Source of the DNA: G965205255 sp965205255
GTDB taxonomy: Bacteria; Pseudomonadota; Gammaproteobacteria; Pseudomonadales; Endozoicomonadaceae
Assembly (NCBI GenBank): GCA_965205255.1
Contig: OZ242051.1
Location: 2,728,001 to 2,792,000 of the forward strand
Length of the DNA stretch: 64,000 nt
Direction: 5' to 3'
The position numbers and the translations under genes were made by a program. A model generated the notes under the pieces. The model was not told the DNA's origin. It searched no databases and worked only from the letters and a program-made list of their open reading frames with translations. Of this stretch, positions 28,301 to 38,900 are shown one piece after another. Within the stretch, counting starts at the first letter, position 1; the number at the start of each line of letters is the position of its first letter.

Positions 28301-31162
28301 CTGACCTTTAGCGGTACCGGCAAACACGGTCGTCATTTGTTTTTTTGTGCTGCTGTCGTACAATGGTACCTTTTTATCATCAGTTGTCGTTGTGGTAAAA
28401 GCCGGATCAGTAATAAATTTATATTTATAGCTCACATCGTGAAACATCACCGGACGACTGGCCGAGCCTTGATTGACCGAATGTGACTGTGATACCTGAA
28501 CTGATGCTACCCGACAGGCGGTATTAACCCTGTGATCGGGTGTCGATTGTAACGGATCAAAGCACAGAGAATCCGGATTATTTATCACCTGACTGGTAGG
28601 TAATAACGTATAAGAAATCTTTCGCAAATGATAAGAATCTGATACAGATATACTGGTGCTACCGTTGGGGTGCTGTACGGCGGTGGGTTTGCCATAGCGG
28701 TTATAAAAATACAGGGATTGTTGTGGATGAACCTGTCCCTTTTCATCATAATAATAATGAATGGTTTTGCTGATCTGACTGGACTGATTATAAAAAGCCT
28801 CATCTGTTGCATAAAAACCACTACGGTCTTTAAGCTGTTGTAGCGTTTTGACTACATGGTTTTGCGAGTCATATTCTTTTTCTAGCTGCACGCCCTTGCC
28901 GTTACCGGTAGGCATCAGCTGTGTCATGGTCACCCGAAAACCCGCATTTTGTGCGCCATTGAGTATGTCATACTGATAACGATAAGTTTGCTTGTCATCG
29001 GCATTACCTGCAGGTAGATAACTAACCTGCACAGGACGGCCAAGAGCATCGTAACTGTCGTAGGTGACAATATCTCCGGTGACCGGATCTTTACTTTTTA
29101 TTAACCCGCCATACAGATTATAGGTTTTTTGGGTTCCGGGTAACTGTTGAGGAGCTCTACCTTGTGTATCACTGCTCAGGCTGTGTTTTGTGTTACTGAT
29201 CGTATAGACGTTATTGCTATTGCTGATCGTGTAGGTATTGTTGACATATTGTCCCATGGACGGCAATGTGGCAGTCGTTTTGACTGGCATGGCAAACGTC
29301 ATCGCTGTGGGTTCAGTATTATAAGTTACGGTACTGCTTTTGATTATCTTGCCATTAAAGAGTATCTGATTACCGGGAATCGCTGCACGGTTAACCGTAT
29401 AAGCGTGTCCTCCCACTGTTATGGATTTGCTGATAACACTGGGTTTACTGTAAATTGTGGTGAGTGTGGTAGGTGCCTTTCCTTGCAGACCTGCCTGCTT
29501 TGTAGGTCTAATCTGAGAGACACTGGTTTGCAGTATAGGATGATAAACACCAGGTAGCGTCGTGTAGTTTTCAGTATTCAGGTTACCGTGACTGTCTTGT
29601 ACAATTTTTTTCGCCAGAAATCCCTTTGAGTCATAGCTGTAGTTGAAGTTTTGCACCTGCAACAGCGGGTTGTTTCCAGTGGCGTCGTACAACTGATACT
29701 GTTGCACAGAGGGAAGATTATAGTGCAGGGATAGATCAGCCACCGAAGAGGCAGAAGTAATCTTGTCACCGTAGCTAGTCTGCCCGCGGGTTAAGGTTAT
29801 ATTATTGACTGAAGTCGTTTGCTGATCCTTTAAATGCAGATAATTATAACTCTGGCTGATCTTTTTTGTTTCTGGCGAAGGTGTTAACGTACCGGTAAAG
29901 ACTGGAATTTTCATCCCGGCAAGGGTGCTATAACGATATACGGGTGCGCCCTGATGCCGAAATCCGCATTCCATTAACCAGTCCTGTGCTGATGTCACAT
30001 GGGCAAACGTATTACCATCACACTGTATATTATTACCGACAAAATTATTACCTTTACTGCTAACGCTGAACGTACGGGTAATATCCTGATCGTGACTGTT
30101 ATTAAAGTGTTCTGTATAAGAGCTAACATAAGGCGTATGATTATTCACAGGCTCTGTGTAACCACTAACAATATAGTGAGAGCCAGAGAGCACACCATAG
30201 TTGATGGTGTAATAAGCACCATCGGCCAGAGTGATTTTGGTGGGTTTTTTATCGGTATCAAAGGTGAGTAATGTGCTTTCGTTTAACGGGTTGGTAATGC
30301 TTACACCGTCGCTTTCATTACGGAGTGTAAAGTGCTGAAAATGACCCATTTTATCTTGGTAGAACAGCGTGGCAGAACCGGATTGTTTGTTAATTTTAGC
30401 CACTACTTTTTGATCAGAATTTAACAGCGTAATACTAGATTGTGTATCGCTGTGGGCATACTGAAAATAAATGGCCTTGCCATCTGGCCCTATTTTAGCC
30501 ACCACTTGATATGGAGTTGTGGCAGCACTGCCGTTCACTTTTTTGAAGATATATGTTGAGTTGTCCCGCTGGGTGACAACAATGGTATCATCACTTTGAT
30601 GGGTAATATGAATATCGGGCTTTTTATAATAAATAAACTGAAACTGTTGTTTGCTATCCATTATCATCGGATAGCTGCTGCCCCCGATAGATAGGGTATA
30701 ATAAGTATGACCACTGTTGGATTCTTGTGGCTGAATATAAGGAATATTCACATCAATGGGGTAGTCATTCAACAGTTGTGTTGTCGGGTTAAAACCGGTA
30801 GAAGCCCCAAGGAAAATGCTAACTGGTAGTGTAGTTTTTGAGGTTGGTGAACTGTTTACGGAAAATAGCTTTTGTGAAAATGTCAGTCCTAGTGAAGAAG
30901 GGTTGACCGACACCGCTGCGTTCATCCCCCCGTTGCTCGCCTGAGAGGTAAAATGATTATGACCTGTGGCCACCAGACGCTTGAGCTTTTTTAGTAGTGT
31001 TTTTTTAGCAGCAACCGACATCGGTGCTGCCTTACTCGTCGATGAACGGTGTTTGACCGAAGGTATATGTGCATTTGAATTTTGTGCAAAAGCAACACTG
31101 GTTGTTAAATAACTCACCAGAGTTGTTACGGCAACAGCTAACTTAACTAGTCTTAAAAACAC
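25316..31162 (-). CDS. YD-repeat (Rhs-like) exported protein, copy B
   Basis: 1948 residues from a GTG at 31160-31162. It has a Sec-type signal peptide ending SVAFA, long YD repeats, and the Rhs core near the C-terminus (GYRAYDPALRLFTKHDSASP, then NAYNYAGNDPINSSDPTGHY). After the core come a hydrophobic stretch (ILAICFAVAGLLMAVLIPG), an alanine/glycine/glutamate low-complexity region, and a charged ~190-residue tip ending RQALKFNI. In Rhs proteins the shell encloses the variable tip, which is usually toxic. I do not recognise this tip, and no obvious immunity gene follows. Its first 1134 residues match copy A. Export to the surface or a host target is inferred. Confidence 0.88.
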   Translation of the reverse strand: MFLRLVKLAVAVTTLVSYLTTSVAFAQNSNAHIPSVKHRSSTSKAAPMSVAAKKTLLKKLKRLVATGHNHFTSQASNGGMNAAVSVNPSSLGLTFSQKLFSVNSSPTSKTTLPVSIFLGASTGFNPTTQLLNDYPIDVNIPYIQPQESNSGHTYYTLSIGGSSYPMIMDSKQQFQFIYYKKPDIHITHQSDDTIVVTQRDNSTYIFKKVNGSAATTPYQVVAKIGPDGKAIYFQYAHSDTQSSITLLNSDQKVVAKINKQSGSATLFYQDKMGHFQHFTLRNESDGVSITNPLNESTLLTFDTDKKPTKITLADGAYYTINYGVLSGSHYIVSGYTEPVNNHTPYVSSYTEHFNNSHDQDITRTFSVSSKGNNFVGNNIQCDGNTFAHVTSAQDWLMECGFRHQGAPVYRYSTLAGMKIPVFTGTLTPSPETKKISQSYNYLHLKDQQTTSVNNITLTRGQTSYGDKITSASSVADLSLHYNLPSVQQYQLYDATGNNPLLQVQNFNYSYDSKGFLAKKIVQDSHGNLNTENYTTLPGVYHPILQTSVSQIRPTKQAGLQGKAPTTLTTIYSKPSVISKSITVGGHAYTVNRAAIPGNQILFNGKIIKSSTVTYNTEPTAMTFAMPVKTTATLPSMGQYVNNTYTISNSNNVYTISNTKHSLSSDTQGRAPQQLPGTQKTYNLYGGLIKSKDPVTGDIVTYDSYDALGRPVQVSYLPAGNADDKQTYRYQYDILNGAQNAGFRVTMTQLMPTGNGKGVQLEKEYDSQNHVVKTLQQLKDRSGFYATDEAFYNQSSQISKTIHYYYDEKGQVHPQQSLYFYNRYGKPTAVQHPNGSTSISVSDSYHLRKISYTLLPTSQVINNPDSLCFDPLQSTPDHRVNTACRVASVQVSQSHSVNQGSASRPVMFHDVSYKYKFITDPAFTTTTTDDKKVPLYDSSTKKQMTTVFAGTAKGQAPDPQALESLADTIKNQALANPSATQASTFVVSHFNAMGQVLFSDAYHAGMETRNVYSTDKPDQVIASTVSTRNTDGSVTPVRTIYNTYDAYGNIIKTEVATGAYDPSAQKVLVGERTYTSLGFLLNATTMVGDKSHQVNMTYDTTSGLPTKITDPLGNSMTMTYDTVWHKKPHTVVSKTADGHTDFTLTYTYDANGNLTDLKKTSGQNKLISEMAYTYDPVNQRLLTTTITHPDGSQRILSDEVNNYFVPVSSTYGAPAAPVYTQTAVTDALGLPVSMSYTGSAGQVSLGTDYNPDLSVKDKTINHQVTNSYIYDSIGNLVSIANDLNGKPVRTYGYGYNTKGQIATRTAKTEKGVSTQTYTYTPQGQLLHFTCNGKECPQNLFKQPVSAIDYSYQPLFNSLNTVDETLNGGSKQLITYQYKNTDPTQVSGIDYAGKGHATFSYDGDGNITAMQKMTASGKLVPYQMSYDSAQHLTDVTINHRKKIHYTYDASGQQIAESDTNALGKTTTLQQYYNGSLAEQSLNGKSRYYVAGGSFYDGRYESAITDGKQLTGSVVNGKVQGDDVYMPYGQVTDLNQAKTLALTLQKSTRGYQMKNTDQVTGWQFLGNGYRAYDPALRLFTKHDSASPWGAGGINAYNYAGNDPINSSDPTGHYTENDVNDVNKTMKAENKQIYDNYHKSQLETILAICFAVAGLLMAVLIPGPGDFIEGMALAALANVAFFTAVGVVTTVSEKLVENGVLEQKGLKPSQSIGEMMSSTSFWEGVAIDAGAMVGGETVGLVIKGVGRAIESAAGRAAEEAAGEAGGAAAGAAAGEAAGEAAGEEAGEEAGGLRSILKSKPQSNSLRTIREDGWAGRIDSPTKAKIIDFGEESDESLDNALANAAEKSKKYNYAISDHTRDDTTVESFYTEEGEMRDDIQEKDPKDYIKTSEFKRNTAEFNYSNNSKDLNFDQLGYFGKDRDARLVKQEKVREFNRAYKGASKKPRQALKFNI
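25803..25920 (-). repeat. In-frame (tcctgctgct/tctcctgct) low-complexity repeat in YD-repeat copy B
   Basis: About 118 bp of imperfect 9-bp and 3-bp repeats encodes runs of A-A-G-E and E-A-G-E. All repeat lengths are multiples of three, so slippage would change the length of the Ala/Gly/Glu linker without breaking the frame. Confidence 0.8.
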
Positions 31163-31600
31163 AAAAAAATCCTTACTGCTATGATTTATTTATAAATAAA
31201 TAAAAGATCTTGAAAGTTATAAAATAGAAATCAACCAAATAAAAGTTTTGGTTTGATGCGGTTAAAATTACCAATGATTCGACTGAAAACAATCGGCTTT
31301 ATTTTTCCCTAAGCGGACTAAAAGTCTGCATGAATGGCGCATTAAAACGTTGTTTCAGAACGAAAGAAAACCCATTTGTTACCAACTCATTCATCACTTT
31401 CCAACACTACTCTGTCAGATCCAAATTAGGGCTCTTATAAGGTATAAAACGGCGGATATTAATATTCAGATTGAGTTTTCTGCATTAATAAATATCTCTT
31501 ATGAAAACAAATAACTGAGCAAAGTAGTTTATAAACTATAAGTCTACATATGTAAATAGAAAACACTTAAAACACATAAAAACTTCTAATATCGTTTAAA
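31163..31600. other. Leader of YD-repeat copy B; no gene
   Basis: AT-rich upstream region related to 3404-3840. No convincing ORF or RNA gene seen. Probably contains the promoter of copy B. Confidence 0.45.
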
Positions 31601-31945
31601 TCAGTGAGAAGCACTGAGCAAAGTAGCAATGCATGAAGACCGTGTTTTGAGTTTGTCGGCTTTTTCTTTTTCCGTGCGGTTTGTCATCGTGATAAGCAAT
31701 GCCTGAATGATCTGACTCTGGGCAAATTGCCACCTTATAAACGCCCCTAGCAGGTAAATAAACGTCAATGGGAAGAAGCAGAAAAGTAACTGGTTTTGAG
31801 TATACGTCGTGAAAACATCATTGGAGGCATTGAACTCAACCTGTAGAAAGTAGTAATAATGCAACATGAAACTGTTAATGGCGAGAGTATCACTGTGTTT
31901 TCACCACATTGAAAGAGGTATATTCTACAGCCACTACGCTATACG
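31601..31945 (+). pseudogene. IS630-family transposase remnant (upstream of copy B)
   Basis: From 31790 it reads IRRENIIGGIELNL and continues to the IS630 segment ending YILQPLR, with several stops. It matches 3841-3990. The preceding ~180 bp, absent upstream of copy A, is probably more of the same element. IS982 sequence begins at 31946. Confidence 0.65.
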
Positions 31946-32926
31946 ATCTCAGTTCGATATAAAAAGCCTTAAAAGAGCATAGTGTTCCGTGCATAGTATA
32001 GTTTCACAAGATGATACACAGCACGCAAGACTTTATACTTACCCGTATCTTCTGCGATATTGATGACTTCCCCAGACTTTTATACCTCTACGTCTTCAAT
32101 TTTTATTGGAGTCGACATGCAAAAAGCAGATTCATTCTTGTCGTTTTAGCCTGAGTGAAGTGATGACGATTGTCGTTCAGGTCCATCATTCAGGTTACCG
32201 CTGCTTTAAAGACTTCTATCTCAAATCTATCAGTCGTCATCAGCGACACCTATTTCAGGCACTGGTTAGTTACAATCGCTTTATAGAACTCATGCCTCAG
32301 GCATTGATTGCACTCTGTACTTTTATGAAAAATCGATATGGCAAACCTACAGATATTTCTTACATTGACTCTACACGATTGTCAGTATGCACCAATAAGA
32401 GAATCAGGTGGCATAAAATATTTCAGAATGAGGCAGGAAGAGGCATGTCTTCAACTGGCTGGTTCTATGATTTTAAACTTCATCTTATTATCAGTGATAT
32501 TGGCGAAATTGTTAACGTTAAATGTATTTCAAGGTAATACGGATGACCGTTGCCTTTTAGATAAAATGTGCCGTATTGTTTTTGGGAAATCGTTGGAGAC
32601 AAAGCTTATATCTCTCAAGAGAAAGCTAAATTATTGCTTGATGAATACGAGATTGAGTTTATCTGCACACATAAGAAAAACATGAAACCCAAACTGATAA
32701 CGCTGTTTGATAAGCTGCTATTTCAGAGGGCGTTCCATTATTGAAAGCATTAATGTTCAGCTTAAAAACATTTGTCAGATTGAGCATTCTAGGTATCGAT
32801 CTAAAGCTAATTTTTTGGTCAACCTAATCAGTGGTCTGATTGCTTATACCTACAGAGAGAGAAAAACCTCACTGAACATCCAACACTCGGGTTTAGTCTC
32901 TATCTGGTTATATCGAACTGAGGTTA
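31946..32926 (+). pseudogene. IS982-family element remnant
   Basis: Full-length but broken copy of the element at 61393-62371. Frames at 32106-32537, 32338-32685 and 32707-32967 carry GYRCFKDFYLKSISRHQ, DISYIDSTRLSVCTNKR and RSIIESINVQLKNICQIEHS. Terminal repeats survive as atctcagttcga and tcgaactgaggtt. The right end overlaps the stop of the next YD-repeat gene. Confidence 0.82.
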
Positions 32927-35900
32927 AAAAGTGCATTTTCTTGTCTTTCTTGGTCAATTGTGGATGAATCATCTTTTAATGGATCAATTTTTGATATCTG
33001 AATTGTAGATTTTTCCATTTTTAAAACATTATCTGCTACGGCTGTATGAAGATCTAGAGAGTGAGGGTGGTGGTGAGAGCTGAAAGTATTAGCCAGATAA
33101 ATGCCAGTAGCTGCACTGCCTGCGAATAATGAGCTATGAGAAATATGAATGGCTCCCATTCGTTGAAATAATCTGAGTTGTAACTGATGAGCCCGTTTTA
33201 CTTTTGCTTCGATTTCTTCTTCAAACCAGAATTTTTCTGTACTAATTAAATTACGAATTCTTCGTAATCTTGTTGGTTTTCCAGCTGTTGATACATCATA
33301 ATCAACAGCGTGCTTTTCAATAAATTTTCTGGAAGATATTGCAAGTTTTCCCAACATTCCGGTAGCTAAAGAAACAACAGTAAAACCGGTAGAAACAAAG
33401 CTTAAAATTTTTGTGATTCGTTGAAAACTTTTAGAGTTAAGCCCATTTTCATTCATATACAAATTGATGCTTTGCTCTGATGTGCTTGATGCTGAAGACA
33501 GCGCACCTGTAACGCCGGAAGTAATGATTAATGATTTTAATGATTGTCTGAATAAGCCTAGAGTTGTATGTGTTGTCACCCCAACAGAAACATTCGCAAT
33601 ATCAGCTATGCCGGTAAGTGATGCACTTAAACCGATTGCGCCACTGGCGATACTAAATTCGTTAGAAAGCTGAGATAATGTTCTGTTTTCCGGCCGGGCT
33701 GTTGCTGCTATTTCTAGGGAGCCGGAAGCTGTATTAACGGCACCGGCAATGACACTGGAAACAGTAGTAGCTGCGATAGCTGAAGCGCTAACCCCAGCTG
33801 TTGCTGCAGCGACAACGGGTAAAATTGCACTGATAATAATACAAGGTATAGAAATACCGGTAATAAAATATTTTATCCAGTTTGCCATATGACCTGTCGG
33901 ATCAGTATTCATAATGGGATTGTTGTTGCCAAACCCGTATCCATCTATTTCTTTAAATGGAGTGTAACTGTCGTGGCTCATGAAATGTCTGTACATGGGA
34001 TTGTATGCACGATAACCTCCGCCTAAAAACTGGTAGCCTGTCGATTGATCGGTCATTTGATTATCAAACCCAATCTGGTGAGTCTTCCACCAGGGTTGTT
34101 GTGCTGGCATATGTAGTTTTTTTTGCAGTGCCTGCTGTTGGCTTAATAGGTTATCGTCCATTCCGTAAGGACTATACACATGGTCGCTTGTGCGTTGATT
34201 TTTTTCGTTAAAAGTGGCAATAACACTACCTTTGTAGTTGTGTAAGTACCAGCGGTTGATTTGTCCATCTTCACTATGAGCAACTCCGGCTAATTCAACA
34301 CTGACGTGTTTTTTTCCTGTAGCATCGCTTTGTACCTGTTGAACAATATTGTTGCCCTGATAGATCATGTATAAATGTTGTTGCAGTTGTTTTCCTTTGG
34401 CATCAAACGGAATTTCTGCTACTTGGTGTGATGTGCTGTCGTAATAGTAAGAAGTATATTCTCCGGTTTGAATATTAGTAAAGCGGGTCTGCTGGCCAAA
34501 GGCGTTGTATTGAAGGGTATTGCCTTCAGCATCTTTGATTATTCTGCCAAAACTATCATAGGTGATATTTCTGGGGGCAATATTAAATGTTGAAACATTG
34601 TTATTCCATTGTGTGCCAATGGCGACTAGCTGATGTGGGTCATAATGTTCATCTGGCTGTTTTTCATAAGTATACGTGGTTGTTTTACTAGTTGATTTTC
34701 CATCAATGGTAACTAATTGTTCTTTTACTGTCTTAATGTTATTCCAGTCATCAAACGTATAATGTTGAGTGGTGATAATTGGAGGTGTGGTCAGCTGACT
34801 GCCTGACAGGTCGGTATCTCTTGGGCAAATAGTACTGGGTACACCAGGATGACCTGTAGCCTCACAGGTCATGCTCGTCAGATTATTGGTGTTTTTATCG
34901 TAACTATAAAATTGTGTAGCACTATTGTGACCTTCCTGTCTTGTTATTGTTATGATGTTATTTGTTTTTTGATCACTGGTATAACTTAATGTTTGTAAAA
35001 CAGTGTTTCCTTGTTTATCACAGGTACTTGAAAGTTGTCCTAGGTTATTGTAAGCAAAGTGCCTTGTAATACCAATACCGTTGATCATTTCAACAGGACG
35101 GTTAAAGTATACATCATAAGTAGTTGATGAAAGCAAAGTAGACTTTATCTGGCCGGGTAACGTGACTTTTTGCTGTAGTATTCTGCCATATTTATCATGC
35201 GTTGTTTTATGAACATTTCCGGCTAAATCGGTAAAACTGATAATTTGTCCAAAGCGATCATAGACTTGGGTTTTTGTGCCCACCGGATAGTGTATGCCCG
35301 CTGGTGAGTGAAATTTTTCGGGAGAACTTCGGGTAACCTTTGTTAGTAATCCGCTATTACTGTCATAGTCGTAATGCAGATGGCTGATATTATCTTCGCT
35401 ATCAGTAAGCTGCCAAGTTTTTGGATTATAGGTATATTCGGCATAAATAACACCGTCAATCGATTCACTGGTTTTGGCAAAACTATTGTATGTCCATGTG
35501 AAAACATGAGATTTGTCGGTGCCATTAGCAGGTATTGTTTTGCTGACCATTCTTCCGTCAGCATCATAAGTATAGAAAACTTTATTTCCGTGTTCATCAG
35601 ACTGCGATACTAAATTACCTCCATTGTCATAACTACGAGTACCTAGTAAATGGCACGTGGAATGACCATAAGGCTCGACACATCTTGCAATTTTATTACC
35701 CTGTATATCAAATGAATCGTGTATTGTATTTCCGTTGGGGGCTATGGTGGCGACAAGGTTGCCATACTGCCATTTCCAGTTTATTTCAGCACCATTTGGT
35801 TGAATTTGTTGAATCTTACGACCAATACCGTCATATTTTGTAGTAGTTTCAGACAGCCATGCTTTTGAATTTATAGCATCTTTCACAAAGGAAAAAAGAC

Positions 35901-38900
35901 CATTTTCTCCGGATAAAGGGAGTAACCCATAGCTTTGTTCGGGGCTAAGTGTAGAAACAGATTGTAACTGACTTTCAAGTGATTTTAGTTCTGTTTTAAG
36001 CTTGTCGGTATATAACGGTGCTTCATTGATCTTTATGTCTGGATCCATTGCAAAAGTATATTGAGCAACAGGCTTTCCGAGAATATTTACTTGTACGACT
36101 TTTATTATAGGGCCTAATTTCTCATTCAATAAAGTAGTATCTGTTGCTACGCTATAACCAATTAGCAGCATGTTAGGGTCATCACGAACCTGAACATTTA
36201 CAGTACCATCAGGGGTTTGTTGCCAAGTTGGACGATTAAGTGAATCATATCCGTACTTTGTCGTCAAACCTATAGTTTCTTTGTTGTCATCAGCCGCATG
36301 AAAGAGTGTTTTGCTTGCTAGTTTATCAGCAGTTGTGTAAGTTGACTGGCTATCTTCAATCCAGTTGGATATACCTGTTACAGGAGTAGTGGCCTGATTT
36401 TTGTAACGATGCCAAACAGATAATATTTTCTGATCTTGGCCACTACCAGCGTAAACAATTTTTTGTTGTGAACCATCTGGCAGAGTTTTAACAACAGATT
36501 GCTCATTATCGTTTACGATGTAGTTCCATAAAATGGTTTGAGGCTCTCCTCCGTTCGTTGGTGTTATTACTTCTTTAACGGGGCGTTGCCAAATATCGTA
36601 AGTCCAGTCGGTGTGTAGTGTTTTTAAAGTATCTTCGACAGAAATTTTAACGCCGCTGAGTAGTGAGTAAACGGATTTACCAAGTGATACGCTGTTTTCA
36701 TCACTCATACTATTATTGGCTTTTATGAACTGTGCAACATTCTGAGTATTATCGGGTGTCTGTTGTGGCGCTACTTCAATGTCAACCGAACGGGTCTGGT
36801 TTTTACGATCAATATTGTGTGTTACGTTAAAAGTAATGCTTTGATTCTCGACCATATTTTTTTCTGGAATTTGAGAAGTTGAGCTAAAACTTTCAGATTT
36901 GATCAAATGTTGATAAGAATGATTCTGGTTATATTTCGTTATCTTTAATTGTGCCAGCTGGCCATAGGTTTGGCTCTTCTGATCAAGGTTATAGTAGTAT
37001 TTCGTTTTAGTAGATAATTGACATGGTGTTAGTTCAGGTAAAGATTTTCCGATTTGTAAAGCTGCAACAGATGAAGGCGTTAATGTTCCCAGACTTTTAG
37101 TGGATACTTGCCAGTCACCGGAAAACTGTGATGTGGATTCTCCAATATCATCGTTAAGTTGACTCTGACTGAACAGCTGAAGACTGGCTGGATAGTGGTG
37201 TTGTTGAGTCAGACGTTTGGTGCGTGTCCATTGTTTTTGTAACAGGTGTCGATATTGATTAATATGTGACGTGTATGCAGGGGCGACAGGAATACGTTGA
37301 TAGTTGAATGAAATTTCAATTGCATGCGCTGGATCATTGTCGGGAGCTAGTTTGTTGAATACGGTCTTTTCTGATGAAGCATATTTGGCAGGAAGCTGGA
37401 TAATCTTTTCAGGAAATGTTGTTTCCGGCCAGTTTGGGTCTGCTTTAGGGCAATGACTGTCACCTTGTTCTGGGCAGTATTGGGTAAAGGTTTGTCTGCC
37501 ATATGCATCTTGCTGCCATATTACCTGACCATTATTGTTGTATTTTTTGTGCTGTAATACCTCAGCGGCCTTGATGGATTTATCCTGTCCTAGGCTAGTG
37601 AGTGAATATAAAACCTTTTCTGTTTTTTCGGGTAAAGAATACGTTGATGGTAATTTGGCAAAGGTTGTGCCTTTCCAGTCAGAATAAACGGCTGTACTTT
37701 TGGCTACCAGAGAATGTCGTAAGTCGTCGGTTTGTGTTGTTTGTAGTGGTAAGTGATATTTGTTGTATGTTGTTGTAGTGGTTGTTAGATCATTATCTTG
37801 CGCAACAGTATAAGTGTAGTCATCAGAACGATCTAATAAGTTGTCTTTGCCGGGTTCATTGTTAGTGCCACTGAGATAGCCCGTATAGTTATGCAGGTCA
37901 CTGGAATCCTTACTATATTGATACCAAATGTGGCGCGTGGGGATAGCGGCCTGATAGGCTTTAGGTGCCTGAATTATTTGCTCTGTGACAACCGGAATGT
38001 GCGCCTGATTAAATCCGGTTGGCAATCCTTGTGGTTGTTGAGCGTGATCTGATTCATTATTGTAAAGAAATGTACTGATCTGACCAGAAGGCTCAGTAAC
38101 GCTATTGAGTAACCAAGGTCGATCCCCATGAACATCATAGGTAAAATCAATATATGCTGGTTGTAAGTTTTTATCAGTATCTGTTAGGGGAGGCATGAAT
38201 ATTTTTTGAATCATTGTGTACCCCTCAGCAGCAGTGGTGTGTAAAACAATATTTTGTTGACCATGTACAGTAATATCACTCCCCTGATAAGTGAGATACA
38301 CTCCATCTGTAGCACAGGAATTTTTTTCACTGTTTATCTGTTGCTGGGTAAGGGGGTGGCCACATATGTATAGTAAGCGTCTGGTAATATCAAGAGGTCC
38401 GTGACGGTCATAATAAAACCATATTCGGTGGCCATCACGGCCTTCCTCCCAGTCTTCATATCCATACTGTAAATGCTCCCTAATGCCTGTAGCCATTGCA
38501 ATGGTCCAGTCGCCAGGTTGACCTGTAATTATTACATCACCTAATTTATGCCTGAGTGGATGCCAGTATGTTTTACCTTGTGTGTTTCTGTCGCTTTCCA
38601 TGGTAAAGCTGTGCCCGTCACTAGTGATAATATCAGTAGTTTTATGGCCTGATACTTCGGAGGTGGATGAGTGTTCTGATCCAATATTAAATGTCCAGTG
38701 TGGACCTAATCCAAAGTGATCGGGTCCGTGAGAAGAAGAACTACCAGAGTAGGAAAGCACCAGGTCCCGTTTGCTTTGTCCTTGATCATATAAAGTGCTT
38801 GCAACTACAAAATTAACTGAGGCGCTACCGGTGCGGGGGTCGACGGAAGAGTTTACACCACCGTGAAAATTACTGGCATTGGATGGCATAGCTGTTGAAC

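Noticed and set aside
31601..31867. Minus-strand ORF of 88 codons upstream of YD-repeat copy B
   Set aside because: Lies antisense to IS630 transposase remnants and is absent upstream of copy A because of a deletion.
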